From an uncultured Bacteriovoracaceae bacterium (lineage in GTDB: Bacteria; Bdellovibrionota; Bacteriovoracia; Bacteriovoracales; Bacteriovoracaceae), in NCBI GenBank assembly GCA_938017795.1, contig CALIJZ010000002.1:81946-145945 (forward strand): DNA of 64,000 bases. The letters are read 5' to 3'. The notes beneath the pieces were generated by a model. The model saw nothing but the letters and a program-made list of their open reading frames with translations, was not told the origin of the DNA and made no database searches. The stretch's first letter is position 1. Every line of letters starts with the position of its first letter. The position numbers and the translations under genes are program-made. This document shows positions 1-9,158 of the stretch, in pieces.

Positions 1-1055
1 GTCTTTCTTAAATCATTCATTGATTCAGATTTAGAGTCGTTATAAAATTTTACTCCATTTTTTTCAATAATATATTCAAGTCTATGTGGGATCCCAGGAA
101 ATTTAATAATACATTCTTGGATCGCCTCATCAGAAACCTTCAATGCCTTACAAGCAGTAATTGCTGCCATTAGGTTTTCTCTATTTCTTGTTCCTATAAT
201 GCGCATTTTATTAACTTTAAATTCTGAATGATAATGAACATTCGAATGGATTCTCTTCTCATGAAAGTGAGTTCCACGAACATCTGCAATAACTCCCATC
301 TTCACAAATGACCTTCTTGAATACCAACAAGTTTGCGCCTTCATATCTTTAAAAATTCCAAGAGATGCGAGTTTATCAAAGTTTAAAATTAAATGATTTT
401 CAGGACCTAGCGAAGTAGCAACAGATAAACATGTTTCTATATATTCACTTACCGATCTAAACATTGGAGGAATTCTGATTTCATCTAAATTTGGATAAAC
501 TACTAATATTGGTTTTAAATATTTAACACTTTTAATTTGCTGTGGTGAAAGTTCAACGATTACATAATCTATTTCATCTTTATTTTCCAATAGATGATAA
601 TTAATAAATGGCTCTTCACTTGTTCCACCAACGAAAACATTTTTCTTATCAACTTTTAAAATATAAGAAATCATATGAGCAATTGTTGTTCTTCCATAAC
701 TACCACAAATTGCAATTACTGGTTTGTCACAATACTTAGATGAAAAAGTAAATTCAGAATATACTTCCTTGCCGTGATGTCTTGCAATTTCTAATTGAGG
801 CATATGAGGATCAACTGATGGACTATAAATAATCAAATCAGCTTCTAAAAAATCTTCTTCCCTATGTTCACCTAAAACAAGCTCAGGTGCTGGTTGAATT
901 TTTCTAACCCTTTTAACTGGTTTATTTAAATCAAAAATAGGTCTAATATCAGTTACTTTTACTTGGCATTGTAATTTATTGAAAAAGTTTATTAGGACAA
1001 AACTAGTTTTACCTAGACCAACTATAAGAACTTTTTTACCTCTATAATTTTCCAT
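1..1055 (-). CDS. murD: MurD-like Mur ligase (UDP-MurNAc-Ala--D-Glu ligase position), 3' end cut by window
   Basis: Reading frame open from the ATG at 1055 to the window edge, 351 codons visible. The N-terminus (KVLIVGLGKTSF) is a Rossmann-like UMP-binding start as in MurD, and the third domain begins with GIPHRLEYI followed by FYNDSKSES, matching the MurD FxNDSKATN region. It follows mraY, the usual murD place in dcw clusters, so the expected reaction is addition of D-Glu to UDP-MurNAc-L-Ala in the cytoplasm. Odd: the ATP P-loop reads GSYGRTT (about residues 118-124) instead of GTNGKTT/S, so the Walker lysine is Arg. The usual ELSSFQL reads ELSPQQI, and the NITPDHLDRH motif is not recognisable. 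It is either a diverged working enzyme or a decayed copy. Family assignment is firm; activity is uncertain. Confidence 0.75.
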   Translation of the reverse strand, partial: MENYRGKKVLIVGLGKTSFVLINFFNKLQCQVKVTDIRPIFDLNKPVKRVRKIQPAPELVLGEHREEDFLEADLIIYSPSVDPHMPQLEIARHHGKEVYSEFTFSSKYCDKPVIAICGSYGRTTIAHMISYILKVDKKNVFVGGTSEEPFINYHLLENKDEIDYVIVELSPQQIKSVKYLKPILVVYPNLDEIRIPPMFRSVSEYIETCLSVATSLGPENHLILNFDKLASLGIFKDMKAQTCWYSRRSFVKMGVIADVRGTHFHEKRIHSNVHYHSEFKVNKMRIIGTRNRENLMAAITACKALKVSDEAIQECIIKFPGIPHRLEYIIEKNGVKFYNDSKSESMNDLRK

Positions 1056-1079
1056 GACACCTCAATTTAGGAGTTTGCT

Positions 1080-2159
1080 TTATCTAATTTTTAGACTTAT
1101 CAAAGCTAATACCATAAATAACAAACTAAGTATCCAGAATCTTACGATAACTTTTGGCTCTTGCCATCCCTTAAGCTCAAAATGATGATGAATTGGAGCC
1201 ATTTTAAAGACTCTTTTTCCTCTCGTTTTAAACGAAAAAACTTGAATTATTACTGAAAGTGCCTCAACTACAAATATCCCGCCGAATATGATGAGTAGAA
1301 ACTCATTTTTGCCCAATACAGACATAATTCCTAATGCACCGCCAAGTGATAAAGATCCCACATCTCCCATAAATATTTGGGCCGGGTAAGTGTTAAACCA
1401 TAAAAATCCAATACAAGCTCCAATGAGAGCTGAACAAAGTACGGTCACTTCTCCAAGCCCACTTATATATGGAATAAAAAGATATTTAGATGTTTCTATA
1501 TTACCACCCAGGTATGAAAAGATTGCAAGTGTTATAAGACTCGTAACTACTGGACCGATTGCCAATCCATCTAGCCCATCAGTCAAGTTCACGGCATTGC
1601 TTGATCCGACAATTACAAATGCTCCAAAAATCATAAAACCAACAAGACCTAAGTTCATTACTGAATCTTTTACAAAAGGTAGGTAAAGATCTGTAGAAAT
1701 AATATTAGAGCTAGCTAGCCAATAACAAACTATGAAAGATGTTAAAAATTGCCACAATAGTTTAAACTTTCCACTCACGCCTTTGTTATTCTTCTTAGCA
1801 ATAATTGTATAATCGTCAATAAATCCCAGAATAAAAAATGAAGTGATTATTATTAAAGCTGCAATTAATGGAAGTGAGTTGAAGTTACCACAAAACATTA
1901 CCCCAATAAATGTACAAAACATGATCAAAACACCACCCATAGTAGGTGTTCCAGATTTTTTCTTATGTGACTCTGGCCCTGCTTCTCTTATAAACTGACC
2001 AAATTGTTTTTTCTTAATTAAGTTTATAAAAGGTTTTCCTAAAAAAATTGCTAAAAGCAAAGAAATTGCAAAAGCAATAAATGATCGAGTTGTAATATAC
2101 TTGAAAACATTTGCAAGTAATAGCGAATCCCTTAATGGATATATGAGATGATATAACAT
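1080..2159 (-). CDS. mraY: MraY, phospho-MurNAc-pentapeptide transferase
   Basis: Integral membrane enzyme that moves phospho-MurNAc-pentapeptide from UDP to undecaprenyl phosphate, making lipid I. 359 residues, the usual length, with about ten hydrophobic segments. Family motifs are all present: SHKKKSGTPTMGG near residue 64, the Asp pair DDYTIIAKKN at about 115, NLTDGLDGL at 191-199, FMGDVGS at 263-269 with catalytic Asp, and PIHHHFELKGW at about 322. Its ATG overlaps the TAA of murF by one base (TAATG), so translation is probably coupled. It lies between murF and the murD-like gene in a minus-strand dcw operon. Confidence 0.97.
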   Translation of the reverse strand: MLYHLIYPLRDSLLLANVFKYITTRSFIAFAISLLLAIFLGKPFINLIKKKQFGQFIREAGPESHKKKSGTPTMGGVLIMFCTFIGVMFCGNFNSLPLIAALIIITSFFILGFIDDYTIIAKKNNKGVSGKFKLLWQFLTSFIVCYWLASSNIISTDLYLPFVKDSVMNLGLVGFMIFGAFVIVGSSNAVNLTDGLDGLAIGPVVTSLITLAIFSYLGGNIETSKYLFIPYISGLGEVTVLCSALIGACIGFLWFNTYPAQIFMGDVGSLSLGGALGIMSVLGKNEFLLIIFGGIFVVEALSVIIQVFSFKTRGKRVFKMAPIHHHFELKGWQEPKVIVRFWILSLLFMVLALISLKIR

Positions 2160-3508
2160 TAGTCTTTATTTATATCGAAAATACTTTCTAAATGCAAAGA
2201 TCGACTCGCTTTCACAAATATATTTTTATATTGTTTCAATTCTATTTTCCAATCAACATCTTCAATTTTTTTGAAACATTTAATTTTTCTGTCTATTCCT
2301 TTAAGAAATTGTTCAAAAAATTGACCAACATATATTACATCCACTTTATATTTTGAAACATACTCTCCAAGTTCTAGGTGATACTTTGCTGATTTTTCAC
2401 CCAACTCATTCATCTGGCCTAAGATTAAAACAGATGAATCTAACCCAGCATGATCTAAGTAAGAACTAATTGCGACTCTCATTGAACTTGGATTTGCATT
2501 GTATGCATCTAAAAACACCTTTTTATTTTCCCATTCCAACCATTGAGATCGATTATTTGTACTTTTGAAACTTTTAGCAGCTTGAATCAATTCTTCTTTT
2601 TTCTCAGGAAAAATTGAAACCGTTAGCTCAAAAGCATTTGCTAGATTTGTAAAGTTATAATCACCAATAATATTTTTGTTTTCTAACTCTATTGTTTTAA
2701 AAGAGATCTTACTTCCAGTAATTTTATAAAAAAGTTCTGAGTTTTTTGTACCAAAAGTCTTACTACCAGCACTGGTTAGCTTTTTTAAATACTCATCATC
2801 ATTATTGATTAAAAACAATCCTTTTCCTTCAGTCAGTCCGTATATCCGATGAAAAATCTTAGATTCTTCTTTAAACACCTCTTCAAGGTCCTTAAAAAAC
2901 TCCATATGAGTAAACCCAATATTGGTTGTAACTCCAAGGCTAGGATGAGTTATTTTGCAAAGCTGATCCATTTCTCCCGGATGATTACTACCATATTCAA
3001 GGACTATCGTTTTATGAATATTTGGATTAACTCTAAACATGGTAAAAGGCACACCAAAGTGATTATTATCATTTTTCAAAGTTGCTATAAATTTCTCATT
3101 AATTTTTTCTAAAAAATGCTTCAACATTTCTTTGGTTGTCGTCTTACCATTTGATCCTGAAATAGCTATAGTCTTCACTCCCATTTCATAACATCTTTTA
3201 GAATGCTCATAACATAAATGAAATATAAACTTTTCAATCGAATCAACTCCTACAAGAGTTAAGTCTGTTAGGCTTTTTGCTAATTCATCTTTTTCAATGC
3301 TGGATTGATAAACACAGAACTTAGCTTTTTTTAATTCTTTTACAAACTTAAATCCATCATGTCTTTCACCAACAATTGCAATGAAACAATCAGTCGATTT
3401 TTCTTCTCTAGAGTTTGTAGATATTGTGAACTCGCTCGATTCAAGCAAGTCTTTATTAAATACAGATTTAATATTTGGATAAGAAAATATATTTTTAGCC
3501 AAAACCAT
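2159..3508 (-). CDS. murF: MurF, UDP-MurNAc-tripeptide--D-Ala-D-Ala ligase
   Basis: Cytoplasmic ATP-dependent ligase adding the D-Ala-D-Ala dipeptide to UDP-MurNAc-tripeptide. 449 residues. The P-loop SGSNGKTTTKEM is at about 117-128. It is followed by NNDNNHFGVPFT, characteristic of MurF, and by the central EYGSNHPGEM and NIGFTHMEFF segments. The C-terminal domain holds FLDAYNANPSSM, the MurF version of the third-domain entry motif. Unlike the neighbouring murD-like gene its P-loop lysine is intact. It sits 58 bases downstream of murE with no obvious terminator between them and shares one base with mraY. Confidence 0.96.
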   Translation of the reverse strand: MVLAKNIFSYPNIKSVFNKDLLESSEFTISTNSREEKSTDCFIAIVGERHDGFKFVKELKKAKFCVYQSSIEKDELAKSLTDLTLVGVDSIEKFIFHLCYEHSKRCYEMGVKTIAISGSNGKTTTKEMLKHFLEKINEKFIATLKNDNNHFGVPFTMFRVNPNIHKTIVLEYGSNHPGEMDQLCKITHPSLGVTTNIGFTHMEFFKDLEEVFKEESKIFHRIYGLTEGKGLFLINNDDEYLKKLTSAGSKTFGTKNSELFYKITGSKISFKTIELENKNIIGDYNFTNLANAFELTVSIFPEKKEELIQAAKSFKSTNNRSQWLEWENKKVFLDAYNANPSSMRVAISSYLDHAGLDSSVLILGQMNELGEKSAKYHLELGEYVSKYKVDVIYVGQFFEQFLKGIDRKIKCFKKIEDVDWKIELKQYKNIFVKASRSLHLESIFDINKD

Positions 3509-3566
3509 ACTTGATCATATCTTAATTTTAGATTTTATCAAAAGAACTTTCTTTATTTATATGTCT

Positions 3567-4910
3567 CTAAGAACTTAAGGTCGACTCTACAATATCAAAA
3601 TCACTAAAGTAACTTCTTACTCCCTTGATTTCTTGATAATTTTCATGCCCCTTACCTGCAATTAAAAGAATATCACTGCCAATTTCTTTTAATGCCTTCT
3701 TTATTGATTCTTCTCTGTCTGGTTCAATATTTACTTTCTCTAATTTTTCGAATCCAACCAGAGCATCATTGATTATTTGCATTGGATCTTCACTTCTTGG
3801 GTTGTCACTCGTTAAAAATACTTTATCTGCATATTTTTCCACAGCTTCACTCATAAATTTTCTCTTTAATCGATCTCTATCTCCGCCACATCCAAACAGC
3901 ACAATCAACTCTCTATCTTTTGATATTTCTTTTAATGAGCTGCAAATTTTCTCGAGGGCATCTGGAGTATGTGCATAATCAATAACTACTAGACCTTCAT
4001 GGAATTTTATAAAATTAAATCTTCCTCTTGCTGGAATTAATTTGACTAAAGGACAGTCTGATTCTTTACTCATTACTTGTTCAAACAAACCATAACTTAG
4101 CTCAATGTTTTTTCTATTAAACTCTAGATTTAAGGCCAAGTTTTCTTGTTTATCCTCGATAGAAAAATTCATCTTTTTAGTTTTTTTAAAAACTTCAGGA
4201 TTCTTTTTATATAAAACTTCTTCACTCGTTAAAACATGCTCAGCTTTTAGATGTTTTTTTATTTTCATTTTCGATTTAAAGTATGCTTCCATTGATCCGT
4301 GATAATCTAAATGATCTTGAGTAAAATTAGTCCATCCAGCAGCAGCAAACTCCAACTTATAGAACCTTTCTTGTTCTAATGAATGGGAACTAGCTTCAAA
4401 TACCGCAACGTCATATAAGTTATTTGCTAATAATTTTCTAATATCTATAAATGATGGCGTCGTCAGGTTAGATTCACTTATCTTTTTTCCATCTATGTGC
4501 TCACCTAAAGTCCCAACTCTCAAGACTTTTTTTCTATCATTTATAAATAATTTCTCTAAATAATAACTAACGCTCGTTTTTCCATTCGTTCCTGTAATAG
4601 CAATAATTGGTGATTTTTTTAAAGGGTAGAGTTCATCTAATATAATTTTTTGAGCTTCTAGCCATTCTTTTTTTGAAATTAACAATTTAGACTTACATTC
4701 ACTTTGATCATAAAGTTCCTCGTCATCAAAAACACCAATTTTAAACTCTTCTAATCCATTTACATATTTAAAAGAATTAGATGTATGTTTAAAAAACATA
4801 GTTGCATTTTTATTTGAAAAATCTGTCTTCCAACAAACCTCGTCAGTGTAAAACTCTTTACCAGATTTTTTTAAGATACATTTATTAAGAAGTGCTTCAA
4901 CATTAATCAT
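3567..4910 (-). CDS. murE: MurE, UDP-MurNAc-Ala-D-Glu--meso-DAP ligase
   Basis: Cytoplasmic ligase adding the third amino acid of the peptidoglycan stem. 447 residues. It has the P-loop TGTNGKTS at about 106-113, the segment NFTQDHLDYHGSMEAYF with the carbamylated-Lys region (SKMKIKKHL), and DYAHTPDALE in the C-terminal domain. DNPRSEDP at about 369-376 is the meso-diaminopimelate recognition signature, so a DAP-type wall is expected. The first eight bases overlap the 3' end of ftsI, indicating tight coupling. Confidence 0.96.
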   Translation of the reverse strand: MINVEALLNKCILKKSGKEFYTDEVCWKTDFSNKNATMFFKHTSNSFKYVNGLEEFKIGVFDDEELYDQSECKSKLLISKKEWLEAQKIILDELYPLKKSPIIAITGTNGKTSVSYYLEKLFINDRKKVLRVGTLGEHIDGKKISESNLTTPSFIDIRKLLANNLYDVAVFEASSHSLEQERFYKLEFAAAGWTNFTQDHLDYHGSMEAYFKSKMKIKKHLKAEHVLTSEEVLYKKNPEVFKKTKKMNFSIEDKQENLALNLEFNRKNIELSYGLFEQVMSKESDCPLVKLIPARGRFNFIKFHEGLVVIDYAHTPDALEKICSSLKEISKDRELIVLFGCGGDRDRLKRKFMSEAVEKYADKVFLTSDNPRSEDPMQIINDALVGFEKLEKVNIEPDREESIKKALKEIGSDILLIAGKGHENYQEIKGVRSYFSDFDIVESTLSS

Positions 4911-6819
4911 AACTTGGTTTTTTTAATACAAGCTTAACCGTTTTGTCTTTGGATATTTTTGAAAAAGCCTTAGGTCTTTGAGATGTAACAATTCCAAATC
5001 CATTTAATTGAATTCTTATATTTAACTCTTCTCCTAACTCTAAAACAGATTTTCTATCTAATCCTACAAAATTTGGAATTTTGTTCTTTTTAAATCTCTT
5101 CACTGATGAAGCAATTAAAGAAATTGAATCTTCTGTTTTTTTATTATCCCCACTTTTAGCAATAGCATGATATTCATTATTTCTAACTAAAATCGCTCTT
5201 GCTATCTTTTTAAAGATAGGAGCTGCAACTTCACTACCATAATGACCCTTTTCACTAGGCGCATCTACATAAACATAGACAATGAACGGTGACTTCACTT
5301 CTAATGGGTAGCCTACAAAGCTTGAAATAAATTCATCTTTAAGATATCCACCTTTTTTATCATTAGGCTTTTGAGCTGTTCCAGTTTTTCCAGCTATCGT
5401 ATATCCTTCAATTTTAGCGTTATCTCCAGTTCCTTCTTCTACAACCTCTACAAGCATAGAATTTATCTGACTTCTTACCGTGTCACTTATTACAGGTATT
5501 TTCTCTGTTTCACCTGTAGATTTTAAAATCGTAGGTCTAAGTTTATATCCACCGTTAGCAAGAGGGGCATACATATTTAAAACTTGGAGCCCGGAAACAG
5601 CTATTCCATGACCAAAGCTAAGATTACTCAGTCGAATTTTTTTAAGCTCTTCATCATGTTTAAATATCCCTCTTGATTCATAAGGAAGCTCGATATTCGT
5701 CCTCTCTCCTAAACCATAATTTGTAAAAGTATTTACTAAGTTTTTTGAACCTGTCTCAAAAGCAATTTTACTTGTACCAATATTAGAACTTTTTGAGATA
5801 ATCCTATTTACAGAAAGCCACTTAAACTTATGTCCCGCACTTTCTTTAATTGTATATTTACCAATTTTCATTTTTCCATTTTCACAATAAAACTGTGAAT
5901 TTGGTTCTATTAAATTATTTGATAGCCCAGAAATAACTGTAAATGGCTTTATGACTGAACCTGGTTCGAAAGGGTCTGAAATATAGGATAATTTCCAATT
6001 CTTAGACTTAGATTCACTTGGTTTATTCGGATTAAAGCTTGGGTAATTTGCCATAGCAAGAATCTCACCAGTATTGGCATTCATTACGGCTGCTCCAGTC
6101 AACTTTGCTTTATGTTTTTCATAACCTGCCTTAATTGCAGTTTCTACAATATCTTGAATATCTTTATCAATACTTAACTCAATATTTTTAGGTTCTCTGC
6201 TTTGAGTTAAGTTTTCAAACTTAATTGCTCGTCCTTTAGCATCTCTTACATAAGATATTGTTTTTTCTTTTCCAATTAGTATTTTATTAAACTGCTTTTC
6301 AACTCCAGAAATTCCCGAGTTATCAACATCAACAAAACCTAATAATTGAGCCGCTAATTTTTGATTAGGGTAATATCGACCTACAAAAGGCTCAACATGA
6401 ACACCATCTATTTTTTTTAATTTTTCTATTTGGTCTTTCTTTAAATCTATATTTCTTTTAATCCATGTGAATTTATTTCTCTTTTTAATGGATTTATATA
6501 ATTCTTTAAATTTTACTTCTTTTATTATTTTTGAAACTTTTTTTGAAATGCTTTTTCTATTATCCATTTCTTGAGGCATCCCAAAAATATTATATCTATT
6601 CACGTTGATCGCCAGAGAGTTTCCATTCCGATCTAAAATCTTCCCTCTATTTGGATAAACTTTTGTTGTTCGAATAAATTGTTTATCCCCATACGCCAGC
6701 AATTCATCTTTTTTTACAACCTGGAGATAACCAACCCTCAACAAAACACTGGAAAACCCAAGACATATACAAAAGAATACAAAATATATTTTAACTTTAA
6801 ATGATTCGTTATTTTCCAT
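4903..6819 (-). CDS. ftsI: FtsI/PBP3-type class B penicillin-binding protein with PASTA domain
   Basis: Septal transpeptidase that cross-links peptidoglycan in the periplasm. 638 residues. One N-terminal membrane anchor (about 11-31) is followed by the PBP dimer domain. The transpeptidase motifs are SVIK at about 288-291 (catalytic Ser), SSN at 344-346 and KTGTAQ at 478-483. The last 60 residues (IPNFVGLDRKSVLEL and onward) form one PASTA domain. PASTA is common in Gram-positive and delta-type FtsI/SpoVD proteins but absent from E. coli FtsI. It starts two bases after ftsL and overlaps murE by eight bases. Confidence 0.94.
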   Translation of the reverse strand: MENNESFKVKIYFVFFCICLGFSSVLLRVGYLQVVKKDELLAYGDKQFIRTTKVYPNRGKILDRNGNSLAINVNRYNIFGMPQEMDNRKSISKKVSKIIKEVKFKELYKSIKKRNKFTWIKRNIDLKKDQIEKLKKIDGVHVEPFVGRYYPNQKLAAQLLGFVDVDNSGISGVEKQFNKILIGKEKTISYVRDAKGRAIKFENLTQSREPKNIELSIDKDIQDIVETAIKAGYEKHKAKLTGAAVMNANTGEILAMANYPSFNPNKPSESKSKNWKLSYISDPFEPGSVIKPFTVISGLSNNLIEPNSQFYCENGKMKIGKYTIKESAGHKFKWLSVNRIISKSSNIGTSKIAFETGSKNLVNTFTNYGLGERTNIELPYESRGIFKHDEELKKIRLSNLSFGHGIAVSGLQVLNMYAPLANGGYKLRPTILKSTGETEKIPVISDTVRSQINSMLVEVVEEGTGDNAKIEGYTIAGKTGTAQKPNDKKGGYLKDEFISSFVGYPLEVKSPFIVYVYVDAPSEKGHYGSEVAAPIFKKIARAILVRNNEYHAIAKSGDNKKTEDSISLIASSVKRFKKNKIPNFVGLDRKSVLELGEELNIRIQLNGFGIVTSQRPKAFSKISKDKTVKLVLKKPSYD

Positions 6820-6821
6820 AC

Positions 6822-7088
6822 TTATTTTAAAATTATAATTTGATCTCTTTTTGGTTCTTGAAGTTTATTTTTCTTTGCATAAGACTTTAATTTATTTGGT
6901 GATAAGTATTTTGCTTTCTTGGCCTTCAATTCTTTATTTGTTAAATTGTGCTTATTAATCTCTCTATTTATATTTGTTACTTTATAATCTATTTCCACAC
7001 ATTGCATTCTTGCATAAATATATGCAAAACAAATTATTGCTACTAAAAATAAATATAGATAGATCGGACTTATTCTTACTCTTCTCAT
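6822..7088 (-). CDS. ftsL: FtsL-like divisome protein
   Basis: 88-residue bitopic protein: short basic N-terminus, one membrane helix (about residues 8-26), then a heptad-like coiled coil rich in Lys/Asn/Glu and a short tail. Sequence is weakly conserved in this family. The call rests on size, topology and position between rsmH and ftsI, which is the conserved place of ftsL. Expected role: cytoplasmic-membrane scaffold that, with FtsB/FtsQ-type partners, activates FtsI at the septum. Confidence 0.82.
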   Translation of the reverse strand: MRRVRISPIYLYLFLVAIICFAYIYARMQCVEIDYKVTNINREINKHNLTNKELKAKKAKYLSPNKLKSYAKKNKLQEPKRDQIIILK

Positions 7089-7100
7089 ACCTTAATTGTA

Positions 7101-7988
7101 TCATTTTTTTTCTATGACTCTAAGTTTTGCACTTCTTGACCTCGGGTTTTTTGATACCTCATCATCATTTGCTACTAAAGGCCTTTTGGTTAATATTGCA
7201 TAACTATCTTGATCATTTTGATAAGCTTTTTTAAAACTGTGTTTTACTATCCTATCTTCTAATGAATGAAACGATATTAAACCAAGTCTACCGCCAGGTT
7301 TAAGTGCTTCTAGTAATTTTGGAATAGATTGCTCAAGTATATTTAGCTCATCATTAACATAAATTCTAAGTGCCTGAAAAACTCGTGTCGCTGGGTGCGG
7401 TTTCTTATGCCTCATATGTTTTGGATAAGCCAAGAAACAAATCTCTTCTAATTCACTAGTTTTAATTATCTTGTTCTCTTTTCTTTTCTCAACAAGCCTA
7501 GCTGCAATCTTTCTAGATAGTCTTTCTTCACCATAATGATAAAAAATATCAGCTAAATCTTTCTCATCTAAACTATTTAATACATCAGAAGCTTTTTCTC
7601 CCTCTGTTGTATTCATGCGCATATCTAGGTCAGCTTCTCTTTTAAATGAAAAACCTCGCTCATCACTATCAAAATGATGAGAAGACACTCCAAGATCACC
7701 CAAAATAGAATCATACTTAACTTCATTACTTTCTAAGAAGGATCCAAAATTTATATGCTTAATTTTCGCTATTTTAGAAAAATCTGATTCTTCAATTCTT
7801 TTTTTTCCATTGGCGTAAGCTTCTATGTCTTGGTCTAATCCTTGAGCACTAGATAATTGGCCAGATTCTAAAAACGAAAAAAAATGACCTCCACCACCAA
7901 AGGTAATATCAAGATAATCTATATTTGATTTGTGTAAGAGATACTCTTTGCACTCATTAAGAAGTACAGAAATATGTTCTTTATACAT
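7101..7988 (-). CDS. rsmH: RsmH (MraW), 16S rRNA m4C1402 methyltransferase
   Basis: SAM-dependent N4-methylation of C1402 in 16S rRNA. 295 residues, slightly short for the family. The N-terminus HISVLLNEC, the SAM-binding DITFGGGGHF, LGDLGVSSHHFD, the GFSFKREADLDMRM block, HPATRVFQALRI and the late SFHSLEDRIVK are all classic RsmH motifs. Its ATG directly abuts the stop codon of the upstream zinc-finger gene (no spacer), so the two are probably translationally coupled. The usual mraZ gene is not found upstream. Confidence 0.96.
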   Translation of the reverse strand: MYKEHISVLLNECKEYLLHKSNIDYLDITFGGGGHFFSFLESGQLSSAQGLDQDIEAYANGKKRIEESDFSKIAKIKHINFGSFLESNEVKYDSILGDLGVSSHHFDSDERGFSFKREADLDMRMNTTEGEKASDVLNSLDEKDLADIFYHYGEERLSRKIAARLVEKRKENKIIKTSELEEICFLAYPKHMRHKKPHPATRVFQALRIYVNDELNILEQSIPKLLEALKPGGRLGLISFHSLEDRIVKHSFKKAYQNDQDSYAILTKRPLVANDDEVSKNPRSRSAKLRVIEKK

Positions 7989-8411
7989 TTATTTTTGAAG
8001 GTCTATAGCTTCACTATAAGAACGAGATTTTTTAACATACTTAACGTTTTCAATCTTTTCAGATTCTTCTTTGCAATTAATACAAAGCTCAGCTGTGGGT
8101 CTAGCATTTAACCGTGTAAACTTTATTTCGTCTCCACAATCTTCGCATAATCCATACTCCTGTGAATCAAATTTTTTCAATGCCATAGCTAATTTCTTAA
8201 CATAAAAAGATTCTCTATTTCTCATTCGAATGATTTGAGAATTAGCAAGATCAACTGAAGCAACATCTAAGTTATCACTTTGCTTATTATCTTCCATTAT
8301 TCCACTTGCATCAGTTTCTTTCTGATTTGTTTTAATTCTATTTATGTCTGTTGAAATTTTTTCTTTTAAACTTTTTAATTCTCTAATTTTTAAATGATTG
8401 AACCTTTCCAT
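7989..8411 (-). CDS. DksA/TraR-family C4 zinc-finger protein
   Basis: 140 residues. The N-terminal half is a Lys/Glu-rich helical region expected to form the DksA-type coiled coil. The C-terminal half has LCEDCGDEI, then RLNARPTAELCINCKEE, a four-Cys zinc finger of the DksA/TraR type. Family members bind the RNA polymerase secondary channel and tune rRNA and stress promoters, usually with ppGpp. The coiled-coil tip motif is not clearly DksA-like, so it may be a paralogue rather than DksA itself. It lies nine bases after mglA and abuts rsmH, the place where mraZ is usually found. Confidence 0.85.
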   Translation of the reverse strand: MERFNHLKIRELKSLKEKISTDINRIKTNQKETDASGIMEDNKQSDNLDVASVDLANSQIIRMRNRESFYVKKLAMALKKFDSQEYGLCEDCGDEIKFTRLNARPTAELCINCKEESEKIENVKYVKKSRSYSEAIDLQK

Positions 8412-8420
8412 AAAATCTCC

Positions 8421-9008
8421 TTACTCAAGACCACTTTTTACATTTATTAAAACTTTCTTAGTAACAAGCTTTAATGTTTCAAACACACCTTGACCCTCCA
8501 CTGCAATTGCCTCAATTTCTGGAAGACTACTGTGGTTTAATTTTCCACTTAGCTCCTTAACTGGTGCAATATTAGGAAGATCTCTTTTATTCCATTGCAA
8601 AACGATTGGAACTTTATCAAAAACATATCCTTGTTCTTCAAGGTTTGTTTTTAAACCGTTCATACTTTCAATATTTGCTTCCATTCGACTCACTTGAGAA
8701 TCTGCAACAAAAACAATTCCATCAACTCCACGAAGTATTAATTTTCTACTCGCTTCGTAAATAACCTGACCTGGTACTGTATATAAATGAAACCTTGTTT
8801 TAAATCCTTGAACCTCACCAATTTCTAATGGGAGAAAATCAAAAAACAATGTTCTTTCATTATCAGTATTTAAACGAACGAACTCACCTTTATCTGCTTT
8901 TGTCTTCATATAGACATGTTGGATATTTGTAGTTTTACCACCCAACCCTGGACCGTAATAAACTATCTTGCAGTTAATTTCCTTCGTGTGATAATTCACA
9001 AAGGACAT
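8421..9008 (-). CDS. mglA: MglA-type Ras-like GTPase (cell polarity/gliding)
   Basis: 195-residue small GTPase. The P-loop [10 protein letters not shown] is at about 19-28, the diverged switch [12 protein letters not shown] has the MglA-type T-V-P-G-Q, and QWNKRDLP at about 138-145 supplies the base-specificity motif. In Myxococcus MglA sets front-rear polarity and drives gliding; in Bdellovibrio it contributes to prey invasion. No mglB partner is adjacent. It is the first gene of the run leading into the dcw cluster, with a 150-base upstream gap that is the likely promoter region for the whole set. Confidence 0.92.
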   Translation of the reverse strand: MSFVNYHTKEINCKIVYYGPGLGGKTTNIQHVYMKTKADKGEFVRLNTDNERTLFFDFLPLEIGEVQGFKTRFHLYTVPGQVIYEASRKLILRGVDGIVFVADSQVSRMEANIESMNGLKTNLEEQGYVFDKVPIVLQWNKRDLPNIAPVKELSGKLNHSSLPEIEAIAVEGQGVFETLKLVTKKVLINVKSGLE

Positions 9009-9115
9009 AAGCTTCCTTTAGTTCGTGTATTCGTTCTCTTTAAATATTGATAAACACCTTAATTGTCGTGCGAAAAATCCTTACAATTACTATAAAGAAT
9101 ATTTTATTTTATTTA

Positions 9116-9124
9116 TGTGGATAA
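9116..9124 (-). promoter_or_regulatory. Perfect DnaA-box sequence between recR and mglA
   Basis: TTATCCACA read on the minus strand, in the 150-base gap upstream of mglA. It matches the R1-type DnaA box exactly but stands alone, about 45 kb from the origin. It could contribute to DnaA-dependent control of the dcw run, or be a chance 9-mer, which in 64 kb is not improbable. Confidence 0.3.
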
Positions 9125-9158
9125 ACTCTAAACTAAGAATTACTAATTAAATTTATTT

